Origin: CAZKWG01 sp964615375
Lineage (GTDB): Bacteria > Myxococcota_A > UBA796 > CAZKWG01
Direction: 5' to 3'
Assembly: GCA_964615375.1 (NCBI GenBank)
Contig: CAZTOW010000017.1
Location: forward strand, 106,480 to 170,479
DNA: 64,000 nucleotides
The position numbers and the translations under genes were made by a program. This document shows positions 29,912 through 37,518 of the stretch, one piece after another. Below the pieces are notes generated by a model. That model did not search any database. It saw only the letters and a list, made by a program, of their open reading frames with translations, and was not told where the DNA came from. Numbering within the stretch: position 1 is the stretch's first letter; each line of letters opens with the position of its first letter.

Positions 29912-30514
29912 TCAGCCCGAGGTGCCAGCCAGCTCCCCGACTGTGTCAGGCTTCCGCGCGCCCGGCCCGAGGGCCTCGGCCTCCAGCTCCTCGCGCACGC
30001 TCCGACGCGCCCGCTTCAGGCGCGAGCGCACGGCGTCGGCCGTGATGCCCAGCTCATCCGCGATCTCCGGGCCGGTCCAGCCCTCCGCCGACATCAGCAG
30101 CACGACGCGGTCGGTGCGGTTCAGGCGGGCGAGGCCCTGGGAGAGCCGCTCGCCCAGCTCGCGGTCCGCCGCCTGGGCCTCCGGGCTGGCGCAGGCGCAG
30201 GGGAGCTCGAGCTCCGCGTCGTGGAGGCTGGGGTCGTTGGCCATCCCGCGGTTCAGGCGCCCACAGCTCCGCGAGACCAGGGTGGCCAGCCAGGCCAGCG
30301 GATCCCGCACCCCCGCCCAGCGCGCGCGCACGCGGCCCGCCTCCAGGAGGGCCTGCTGCACGGCGTCGTCGACGTCGTCCGGCCGCCGGCAGCTCCGCCG
30401 CGCCACGGCCACGAGGCGGTGCCCGTAGCAGGTGGTCAGGTGGTCGAGCGCGGCGATGTCGCCGCTGTGCATCAGCCGGAGGAGGGCGTCGGAGCTGCAG
30501 GTGGGGGCGTGCAT
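29912..30514 (-). CDS. ECF-type RNA polymerase sigma factor
   Basis: A protein of 200 residues. The region 2 helix is PDDVDDAVQQALLEAGR, and region 4 reads LARLNRTDRVVLLMSAEGWTGPEIADELGITADAVRSRL. There is a Cys-rich stretch (ELPCACASPEAQ) in the linker that could respond to metals or redox. No anti-sigma gene is adjacent; the downstream partner is a thioredoxin-like gene. It probably controls its own operon under oxidative or thiol stress. The start at 30514 lacks a strong ribosome-binding site. Confidence 0.88.
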   Translation of the reverse strand: MHAPTCSSDALLRLMHSGDIAALDHLTTCYGHRLVAVARRSCRRPDDVDDAVQQALLEAGRVRARWAGVRDPLAWLATLVSRSCGRLNRGMANDPSLHDAELELPCACASPEAQAADRELGERLSQGLARLNRTDRVVLLMSAEGWTGPEIADELGITADAVRSRLKRARRSVREELEAEALGPGARKPDTVGELAGTSG

Positions 30515-30733
30515 GTCTCAGGAGTACCACCGAGGCGGGGGAGTGTGTCAGGGGTCATGCGGGGTGGGCGCGGGGACGAGGGCGTGAGCCTGATGTCGAC
30601 AGGTTGCGCGTCTGAGTTTGATTGAGAACGTTGCGCTGTTTGCTGGACCCATCGAGCGTCGTGCTTAGCTTGTTCCTGCTGCTGACGAGAGGTCGGCAGC
30701 ACAGGCGGTCACGCCGCCTGAAGGGAGGCGGTC

Positions 30734-31210
30734 ATGCTGCGCAATCTGCTCCCTGTCTTCGTGTTCGCGATCCCGGTCGAGGCCGCAGGGGCGGGCGCCG
30801 TCGTGCGCGAGGAGTACATCAGCGATCACCACTGTGAGGAGGGCTATGTCCCGAGGCCCGGGGGAGGGGAGGGCGTCTGGGTCACCCACTGCGCCGACAT
30901 GGAGGGTCTCCACCGCTGGATCGTGACCCCGTCGGGCAACGAGATCCACACCTTCTTCGGCGACTTCGGCTGGGCGGACTATGACATGGACGGCGAGCTG
31001 ATCAGTTGGATGGAGGAGGACGCGCGGGAGTTCTCGCTGTTCAAGGACGACAGCGGGTTGTGGTTCCTGCACCACGCCGACATCGAACGTTGTGTCGAGA
31101 CGCCGTGGGGCTTCGGGCTGTACTACACGCTGCGCGACCACATCGTGGGTGGGGAGCTTCAGTTCCGCGTCGAGGTGGGCGGCGAGGTCGAGAGCTGCGA
31201 GGGCTGGTGA
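30734..31210 (+). CDS. small secreted protein of unknown function
   Basis: A protein of 158 residues. The ATG at 30734 is preceded by GGAGGCGG. The N-terminus (LLPVFVFAIPVEAAGAGA) is a short Sec signal. The mature part is rich in aromatic and acidic residues and has four Cys (DHHCEEGY, THCADM, ERCVETPW, ESCEGW) that could form two disulphides. No family recognised. It is divergent from the ECF sigma factor gene across a 220-bp gap and may depend on it; no promoter match was established. Confidence 0.68.
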   Translation: MLRNLLPVFVFAIPVEAAGAGAVVREEYISDHHCEEGYVPRPGGGEGVWVTHCADMEGLHRWIVTPSGNEIHTFFGDFGWADYDMDGELISWMEEDAREFSLFKDDSGLWFLHHADIERCVETPWGFGLYYTLRDHIVGGELQFRVEVGGEVESCEGW

Positions 31211-31554
31211 GCGCTCCTGGAGATCGCGCGCTGCGGTCCGAGGAAGCAGCGCGGTCTCTCGCCGTGGCTGGTGATTCAGCGCAGAGGACGCCGAGTTCGC
31301 AGAGGACGCAGAGGCTCGGGCGCGCTCGGCGTGAGCGGGATCGCGGCGGGCTTCGACGGTGGTGGTGCGCGGCGCGTCCAGTGGGCGGACGTTTGGGGGG
31401 CGCTTCGGCCTGGATTTCCTGGGAGGCGGTGCCCGCGGCGACACCCGAGCTGCTGTGGTTCCACGGGCCGCCTGGGGTGCGGGATGGGTAGAGGCTCGCC
31501 CGGGGCGGGCTGCAGTTGCGGTGCGGATTGAGACTGGCTCTTCGCGCTCTCGAG
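31211..31554. other. gene-free interval between convergent genes
   Basis: I see no credible gene in these 344 bp. The only structure is a pair of 16-bp direct repeats (CGCAGAGGACGCMGAG) at 31280-31314. The stretch separates the small secreted protein gene from the DUF4157 gene, which converge on it. Confidence 0.6.
31280..31314. repeat. direct repeat of CGCAGAGGACGCMGAG
   Basis: Two 16-bp copies, 31280-31295 and 31299-31314, differing at one base. The motif resembles the CAGAG-type intergenic repeats inside the composite elements but is shorter and has no partner arm here. Confidence 0.7.
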
Positions 31555-33000
31555 TCAGACGATCGGGCCCGTTGAGGGCGAAGAGACGTCGCTCCCGTCT
31601 TTGTTCTTGAGAAGCTGCTCAGCGCTGTAGGACTTGCGATGCCCGAAACTTTCGACGCTACCGCCGTCCTTCGCCGTCTCTGAGAACGCGGCTTTGCCGT
31701 TAAGCTTGTACGAGAGCGCCTTCATCATGGCGGTCCAGCTCTCGTCCTGCAGGTCTCTTCCGTACTCGTTATCGGTGACCCATTTCCCAGCTCGGTCGAA
31801 GCCTCGGGTGTAGAATCGGTATTTCCCATTCTTCAGTTTCTCGATGCCGAACTTCCGATTGCCCGCGACCGGATGCTCACCGCCCAGATGGAGGTCGGTC
31901 ATGGTCGAGAAGGTCGCTGAGTTCTTGTCCATCTTCGAGTTCACGACGTCACCGTTGTCCGGCCCCCAGATGTCGATATCGTATACATCCCCTTGCGCCG
32001 GCGCGGTGTTCTTCAGCGGATTGCGCTCCTTGTCCACCCTGGTGAAGCTGTTGCAGTCATCGAAGGTCTGGGCTGCCTTCTTCCAATCCTCGTAGTTGGC
32101 GTGCCCCTTGTCGTTCTCCCCAGGCGCGACGAAGCTGTCTGGATCCATGAGGAAGGCCTGCAAGAGATCCTCTTCCGTCATCCCCTCGGGCAGCTTGTCG
32201 AAGTCAATGGCGTACTCATCGAAATTGTAGTTCCCATGTCCACTGTCGTACGCATTCGTTACGGACTGGCCACGCTCCTTCTGCAGCTTTGGGTTGAGTT
32301 CGCTCTCGACCGTCGTCTTCATCAACTCGTGGTAGTCTTCGGAGACGATGTCGGAGAACATCCCGCTGTTGCTGTTGTCGCGAAGCTGATTGTCCGCGCT
32401 TGGCTCCTTCTTGCGTTGGAGGCCTGGACTGCCCGAGGCACCGCGTGGGAGCTCGCTCAACAGTCCTGCAGCGGACTGCCCCCGAGCGACGCGCTCGGCG
32501 ACCATGTCCGCGTGGCGCTCGAGCTCAGGGCTCTCCGCGCTGAGCCCATGTGCCTGCTGGACGACGTGGGCCGCCTCGTGGGCCTCCGTCTTCAGGTCCA
32601 TCGCGCCGCCGTCGAGGATGTGGTCCCCGAAGGTGGCCGCTCTGGCCCCGAGCCGGGCGCTGGCCTCCCGCGCTTCAGTCCCCCGGTGAACGCGAACCTC
32701 CTCGAGCCCATGGTCTGGGCCGAAGCTCTCGGAGATCTGCCGATGATGCCGCAGTGGCTGGGACGAGGTCTGCGCGCCGCCGCCGTGCGCTTCGGCGTCC
32801 TGGGCGTCGCGCCCTGAGAGCCGCAGGAGATCGCCGATGGCGGCGTTGCCCATATCCGATTGTGAGAGGAGAGCGCGTACTGGGGAGAGCGGTACGTCAG
32901 CGTCCTTATAGGAAGAGGGAGACGCCTCGGGCGCCTGGGGTGGGAGGAGATCCATCGCTGGCTCATGCTGGCGGCGCGACCTGCTGATCTTTGACGACAT
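31555..33000 (-). CDS. DUF4157 zinc-protease-like protein with uncharacterised C-terminal domain
   Basis: A protein of 481 residues. Residues 90-160 are a DUF4157 domain (FGPDHGLEEVRVHRG, ATFGDHILDGG, then TEAHEAAHVVQQ with His141, Glu142, His145), common in proteins linked to contractile injection systems. The C-terminal 280 residues have no recognised fold; a block from HPVAGNRKFGIEKLK to KWVTDNEYGRDL recalls other DUF4157-linked C-terminal domains. That half is visibly less GC-rich and uses more AAG, AAC and TTC-type codons than its neighbours, suggesting import. It starts 115 bp after the membrane ATPase gene, so it may be that cassette's effector. Confidence 0.8.
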   Translation of the reverse strand: MSSKISRSRRQHEPAMDLLPPQAPEASPSSYKDADVPLSPVRALLSQSDMGNAAIGDLLRLSGRDAQDAEAHGGGAQTSSQPLRHHRQISESFGPDHGLEEVRVHRGTEAREASARLGARAATFGDHILDGGAMDLKTEAHEAAHVVQQAHGLSAESPELERHADMVAERVARGQSAAGLLSELPRGASGSPGLQRKKEPSADNQLRDNSNSGMFSDIVSEDYHELMKTTVESELNPKLQKERGQSVTNAYDSGHGNYNFDEYAIDFDKLPEGMTEEDLLQAFLMDPDSFVAPGENDKGHANYEDWKKAAQTFDDCNSFTRVDKERNPLKNTAPAQGDVYDIDIWGPDNGDVVNSKMDKNSATFSTMTDLHLGGEHPVAGNRKFGIEKLKNGKYRFYTRGFDRAGKWVTDNEYGRDLQDESWTAMMKALSYKLNGKAAFSETAKDGGSVESFGHRKSYSAEQLLKNKDGSDVSSPSTGPIV

Positions 33001-33115
33001 CGTGATGTGCTCCAGAGGGCGGAGACGAGTCTGGAGCCCTCCAGGAGCATTGGCGTCAACGTGGGCATCTGTGATACGACGTGGGCGCTTACGTCCCGAC
33101 ACAGCCTGCCTGGCC

Positions 33116-35335
33116 CTACTCTCCGATCTCGGTGATCCACCGGGCCAGGGCGGGCACCCGGATCCGGCCCTCGGGGGTGAGGACGCCGCGGCGCTGGAGC
33201 CAGCGCTGGTCGGGGCGGGGCACGGGGAGCGCCTCGCCCTCGGCCAGCCGGCGCAGCAGGGCCTGGCGCTCCGGGCCGCAGTCGCCGAAGGTGAAGCGGA
33301 AGAAGGCGGAGCCCGAGGCGAAGACCTCGTCCTGGATCGCGTCCACGTCGGCGGGCTCGGCGGCGCGGCGGCCGGTGGCGTCCAGGCGCAGGACCAGGAG
33401 CTGGCCGTAGAGCTGCGTCAGGTATGGCTGGCCGTCGGTGCGGCGCCAGACCTCCAGGGCGACGGCCTCGGGGATGGTGCCGGGCGGGAAGTCGTCCGAG
33501 GGTCGGGTCAGCAGCCCGAGGGTGGTGGGCTGGTCCAGGTGCTCCACCCGCAGCTCGATGGCGCCGATGAGGTGGTCGGACCACATCAGGTCCAGCTCAT
33601 CGAAGGGCGCGACGCCGCTCACCAGCAGGTGGACGGCGCGCCGGTGCTGGGTGATCCCGCGCAGCAGGCCCATGAGCCGCAGCAGCTCGGCGCGGTCGCC
33701 GGGGAAGAGCGTCTCCAGGCGCTCGAACTCGTCGACGCACAGCAGGACGTGGTGGCCGGCGGCGGCGCGCTCCAGCGCGTCCAGCCAGGCGGAGGCGGCC
33801 TCGAAGGCGGGCCCGGCGGGGAGCTCGGGCACGGCGAAGCGGCGGTCGCGCCGGGCGGCCTCGCGGGCCTGCCGGGCGATGGCCTCGAAGAAGGCGCGCG
33901 GGCTGGAGGTGGGGTTGTCCTGCAGATCGACGAAGACCACCAGCGCGTCGGGCAGCAGCGCGGGCAGCATGCGCAGCAGCGAGGTCTTGCCGCAGCGGCG
34001 GGGGCCGAGCAGGACCAGGGCGCCGCGCCGGCGGGGGTCGCCGAGCAGGGCGCCCAGGCGGCGGACCAGGGCCTCGCGCCCGCGGAAGGTCTCCGCCCCC
34101 TCCTCCGGCGTGAGCGGGCGCCCGGCGCGGAAGGGGTTGGGGAGCACGGTGGCGGCGGCGGCGGCGAGGGCGGCGGCCTGATGGTCGAGCTGGGCGCGGA
34201 GGGCGGGGATCACGGGATCGAGGAGTCGGGCCTCCTCGCTGGCGGCGGCGAGCAGGGCGTTCTCCGCGCTGACCAGACGGTCGCGGGCGCGCTGGAGCTG
34301 CTGGAGGCGCTGGCGGGGGTCCAGGTGGACCTGGGCGGCCTGGGCGTAGCGGCCGACCTCGCGGAGGGCGAGCAGGAGGGGGGAGGCGGCCTCCACGCCG
34401 GGGAGCCAGGGGCCGGAGAGCTCGGCGATGGCGCCCCAGTCGCCGGCCTGGGCCAGGCGCTCCAGGCTGCGGGCCTGGAGGCGGAGCAGGGCGCGTCGGC
34501 CGGTCTTGCGTTGGCCGGGGGCGATGGCGCAGGCGTCCAGGACCTCGCGGGTGAGGGCGGGCTGGGCGTCGGCGCAGAGCAGGATGTGGTCGGCCAGGAA
34601 GGGGTGGGGGAGGTAGCTGAGATCGTGGTGGAGGACGGGGGCGAGGTGGAGGGTGGGGCGGCCAGAGCGGGCGAGGGCGTAGGCGAGGAACTGGGCGGGG
34701 AGCTCGAGGAGGAGGAAGGGGAGTCTGAAATACAAGGGGATGAAGGTCATGCCGACGCTCACGCCGATGACCATGCCGAAGGGCATGCTGATGAGCACGC
34801 CGAATAACATGCCTTCGAACACGCTTCGGGCCACAACACCCTCTAGGCCTCTAGACTCGTCGGCGGCCACACCTCCCGGCACGCCTCCAGCTACACCGGC
34901 GCCTCCGCTGGCAGCCACGCCGACGGCTACGCCGACACCTACGCCGGCGGCTACGCCTCCGGTAGCGCCGAAGGCCACACCTGCGGCCACGCTTATGGCA
35001 ATGCTAGAGGCCACGCCTCTGGCCAGACCTCCGGGCAAGCCTAGAGTCACGCCGAAGCTTGTCCCGTAGGTCACACCTCCGGCCACCTTACCCCAGTCCA
35101 TGGGCACACCCAAGGCCCACAGAACGCCGGCAAGCAGGAACGCCGACAGGTTGCCCAGCACCAGCAGCAGGACCATCCGCCCCAGGTAGGCTCTCGACAC
35201 ACCCCCCGCTCGCCACAACGTCCACGGCCGCGCGTTGGGTTCTACCCCCAGATTCTTCAGCCGCCGATGCAATCTTACCGGCTTCATGAAGAGCCACCAC
35301 CCCAGCTCCAGCACCCCCGGCAGCTCCCCGCTCAC
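33116..35335 (-). CDS. membrane AAA ATPase with Gly/Ala/Val-rich transmembrane repeats
   Basis: A protein of 739 residues. Residues 45-210 are very hydrophobic and include tandem GV/AxGV units (such as GGVAAGVGVGVAVGVAAS), a glycine-zipper-like membrane bundle. A helical linker (RLQQLQRARDRLVSAE) leads to an AAA/STAND-like ATPase: EGAETFRGREALVRRL, Walker A LLGPRRCGKTSLL near residue 448, Walker B VLLCVDEFERL, followed by RTDGQPYLTQLYGQLL, the usual C-terminal block. The GTG start overlaps the stop of the upstream EAD1-ATPase gene (GTGA), so the two are coupled. Probably a membrane-anchored partner in a conflict cassette. Confidence 0.82.
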   Translation of the reverse strand: MSGELPGVLELGWWLFMKPVRLHRRLKNLGVEPNARPWTLWRAGGVSRAYLGRMVLLLVLGNLSAFLLAGVLWALGVPMDWGKVAGGVTYGTSFGVTLGLPGGLARGVASSIAISVAAGVAFGATGGVAAGVGVGVAVGVAASGGAGVAGGVPGGVAADESRGLEGVVARSVFEGMLFGVLISMPFGMVIGVSVGMTFIPLYFRLPFLLLELPAQFLAYALARSGRPTLHLAPVLHHDLSYLPHPFLADHILLCADAQPALTREVLDACAIAPGQRKTGRRALLRLQARSLERLAQAGDWGAIAELSGPWLPGVEAASPLLLALREVGRYAQAAQVHLDPRQRLQQLQRARDRLVSAENALLAAASEEARLLDPVIPALRAQLDHQAAALAAAAATVLPNPFRAGRPLTPEEGAETFRGREALVRRLGALLGDPRRRGALVLLGPRRCGKTSLLRMLPALLPDALVVFVDLQDNPTSSPRAFFEAIARQAREAARRDRRFAVPELPAGPAFEAASAWLDALERAAAGHHVLLCVDEFERLETLFPGDRAELLRLMGLLRGITQHRRAVHLLVSGVAPFDELDLMWSDHLIGAIELRVEHLDQPTTLGLLTRPSDDFPPGTIPEAVALEVWRRTDGQPYLTQLYGQLLVLRLDATGRRAAEPADVDAIQDEVFASGSAFFRFTFGDCGPERQALLRRLAEGEALPVPRPDQRWLQRRGVLTPEGRIRVPALARWITEIGE

Positions 35336-36585
35336 GGTCGCCCCACCCCCAGCCACCAGCGCAGGATCTCCCCGAAGGCCCGCCCCTCCTCGTCCACCAG
35401 CCCGCGCCAGCGCAGCCGGGCGTAGCCGCTCCGCTCCCCGGCCCCCACGCGCTCCAGCTCGCTCCGCTCGCGCGTCGACAGGTGCCTCCACAGCTCGCGA
35501 AACCTCGCCGAGGCCGCGTCCTGGTACGGGTCCAGCGCCTCCTCGGCCGAGCCCGCCTCCAGGATCAGCCGCCCGTACAACTGCAGGTGGTACGGGTGGC
35601 GCCCCGCCCAGCGCCCGAGCTGCTCCCGCGCCGGCTCCGAGAGCAGCCCCGCCGACCAGCCCAGGATCTGCTCCGCCCCGCCGGGCTCCAGCAGGCCGAG
35701 GCGGAGGAGGTGCAGGGTGTTGCCGAAGGGTGAGGTCCGGTCCCGGTCCTGGTAGACCTGGTCCAGCTCGCTGGCCGTGGCCAGCACCAGCAGCACGCGG
35801 CCGTCCATGCCGCGCATCCGCTCCCAGAAGCGGTAGTCCAGCCGCTGGAGCGGCGTCTCGGCCTCGTCCAGCAGCAGGACCGGGGGCGGGCCCGCGTTGG
35901 CCCGGGCCCAGCCGGAGAGCGCGTCGGCCGCGGCGTCGGCGCCCTCGGGCCCCGGCCGCCCGGCGACGGCGCGCAGCAGCTCGGGCAGGCTGGAGCCCTC
36001 GGGCCCCTGGCCGCTCAGCAGGCAGGCGGTCCGCCCGCTCTCTCGCAGCCGCCGCGCCCAGGTCTCGAGCGTCGAGCTCTTGCCGATGCGCCGGTCGCCC
36101 ACCAGCGAGACCCCCTGCCCGCGGGCCAGCGCCCCCTCCAGGGCCGCCAGCGTCCGCGCTCGCCCGACGTAGCGGGGCGGCAGGGCGGGGCGGCGCTCGT
36201 CGTAGGGGCTGGCGGGCTCCTGTCCGGCCGGCAGCTCGGGCAGCTCCACCCCCCAGCGCCCGGCCACCTCACGGATCCGCCCCGCCTGCCCGGGGCGCTC
36301 GCGGACCAGGGCCCGGAAGAGGCCCGCGTCCACGGCGCGCTCCCGCTCCAGCAGGGAGACGGCCTCGGAGATCAGGTACTGCGGGCTGGCGATCTTCCCG
36401 GGCAGACCCTGAGAGACGACCGCGCCGCGCTCCAGCCCGTGGACCAGCGCGCGCATGGCGTCGGCGTCCAGGAGCTCCAGGAGCAGCGCCTCCAGCGCCT
36501 GGCGGGGGGAGGGGAGGGCGGGGCGAGGGGTAGGGGTCGAGGGGCTCAGGATCGCTCCTCCAAGGGCAAGGCGCGATCCTATCAC
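35332..36585 (-). CDS. EAD1 domain-ATPase (STAND/AAA-like)
   Basis: About 417 residues. The N-terminal 90 residues after a Pro-rich lead form an effector-associated domain of type EAD1 (LEALLLELLDADAMRALVHG, LISEAVSLLERERAVDAGLF, RIREVAGRWG). It is followed by RYVGRARTLAALEGAL, Walker A LVGDRRIGKSS and Walker B PVLLLDEAE. EAD1 is a death-like adaptor that recruits an effector carrying a matching domain in ternary conflict systems. Start uncertain: GTG at 36585 with GAGGGG upstream, or CTG at 36549 after GGAGGAG. It overlaps the membrane ATPase gene by 4 nt. No other EAD1 copy is adjacent, so the partner is encoded elsewhere or is the membrane ATPase. Confidence 0.8.
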   Translation of the reverse strand: MIGSRLALGGAILSPSTPTPRPALPSPRQALEALLLELLDADAMRALVHGLERGAVVSQGLPGKIASPQYLISEAVSLLERERAVDAGLFRALVRERPGQAGRIREVAGRWGVELPELPAGQEPASPYDERRPALPPRYVGRARTLAALEGALARGQGVSLVGDRRIGKSSTLETWARRLRESGRTACLLSGQGPEGSSLPELLRAVAGRPGPEGADAAADALSGWARANAGPPPVLLLDEAETPLQRLDYRFWERMRGMDGRVLLVLATASELDQVYQDRDRTSPFGNTLHLLRLGLLEPGGAEQILGWSAGLLSEPAREQLGRWAGRHPYHLQLYGRLILEAGSAEEALDPYQDAASARFRELWRHLSTRERSELERVGAGERSGYARLRWRGLVDEEGRAFGEILRWWLGVGRP

Positions 36586-36714
36586 GGCGCGACCCCTCGG
36601 GTCCTGGCGTGGTCCGCGCGGCGTGAGGGCGCACACCGGGGCGTGCGCTGGTCCATCGATGGTCACGGACGGTCGTGGATTCAACCCATTTAAAGATGCT
36701 TGTATGAAAATGTT

Positions 36715-36735
36715 GCCAGATATGCATGATCTGGC
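36715..36735 (+). promoter_or_regulatory. palindrome in the AbiEi leader
   Basis: GCCAGAT and ATCTGGC form perfect 7-bp arms around ATGCATG, in the AT-rich tract just before the AbiEi gene. AbiEi antitoxins of known systems autorepress by binding inverted repeats, so this is a likely operator. It argues for the start at 36750 rather than the in-frame ATG at 36726, which lies inside it. Confidence 0.6.
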
Positions 36736-36749
36736 TACAAATCGTGCGT

Positions 36750-37343
36750 ATGCTCACCAGGGATCCCAGCGCCCTCGCCCATCTGCCCGCGTCGTTCACC
36801 CACGCCGACGCGCTGGCTCGGGGACTCTCGGATCGTGCTCTTCGGGAGCTCATCGACGACCATACGCTCGTTCGTCTGGGTCGAGGCCTCTATCGGCGGG
36901 CGGACGCGCCGCCGGTGGACGAGGAGCTGGTCGAGATCGCCCTGCGCGCGCCAGCGGCGACGCTCTGCCTCGTCACCGCGCTGGCGCGCCATGAGCTGAC
37001 GGACCAGATCCCCGATGCGGTCGATGTCGCCATCCCTCGAGGGGCGCGGCCGCCGCGCGCGCCCAGCTCGGCGCGTTGGCACCGTTTCGATGAGGCGACC
37101 TTCGCGCTCGGGCGTCAGGAGATCCTGGTGGATGATGGCGTGACCATGGGTCTCTATGACGCCGAGCGCTGCATCGTCGACGCCTTTCGCCTCCGCCACC
37201 TGGAGGGCGAGGAGCTGGCGATCGAGGCGCTTCGCCGCTGGCTGCGCAGGCCGGGATCGGTCCCCTCGATCCTCCTCGTGAAGGCCCGCGCGTTCCCCAG
37301 GGCTGAGCCCTCGCTGCGCGCCGCGCTGAGGATCCTCCTGTGA
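36750..37343 (+). CDS. AbiEi-type antitoxin (type IV toxin-antitoxin)
   Basis: A protein of 197 residues. The N-terminal winged helix (ASFTHADALARGLSDRALREL, LVRLGRGLYRR) binds DNA. The C-terminal domain (ATLCLVTALARHELTDQIP, VDVAIPRG, MGLYDAERCIVDAFR) matches AbiEi, which counteracts the toxin without binding it. The nucleotidyltransferase toxin follows 175 bp later rather than overlapping, because a hairpin repeat lies between. The operator-like palindrome at 36715-36735 suggests negative autoregulation. No strong ribosome-binding site precedes either possible start. Confidence 0.88.
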   Translation: MLTRDPSALAHLPASFTHADALARGLSDRALRELIDDHTLVRLGRGLYRRADAPPVDEELVEIALRAPAATLCLVTALARHELTDQIPDAVDVAIPRGARPPRAPSSARWHRFDEATFALGRQEILVDDGVTMGLYDAERCIVDAFRLRHLEGEELAIEALRRWLRRPGSVPSILLVKARAFPRAEPSLRAALRILL

Positions 37344-37348
37344 GTCGT

Positions 37349-37381
37349 CGCCAAGACGCGACCCCCGGTCGCGCCTTGGCG
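37349..37381. repeat. CGCCAAG hairpin between AbiEi and AbiEii
   Basis: Arms of 15 nt (37349-37363 and 37367-37381) pair at 14 positions around a CCC loop. The CGCCAAG/CTTGGCG ends relate it to the repeat at 16762-16847. It may act as a transcription attenuator inside the toxin-antitoxin operon. It is followed by a second inverted repeat, CAGTCGGGCG (37405-37414) with CGCCCGACTG (37449-37458), and by a small hairpin at 37490-37508. Confidence 0.75.
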
Positions 37382-37518
37382 CTTTCTTACTGGTCGATAG
37401 CTCACAGTCGGGCGATTTTGGGGGTTCGATACTTCATTGACCTGTCAACGCCCGACTGCTGTCGCTATCTCCTCGCCCTCACGTTCGGAGCGCGTTTTTC
37501 TAACGCGCCCCGCCCGTG

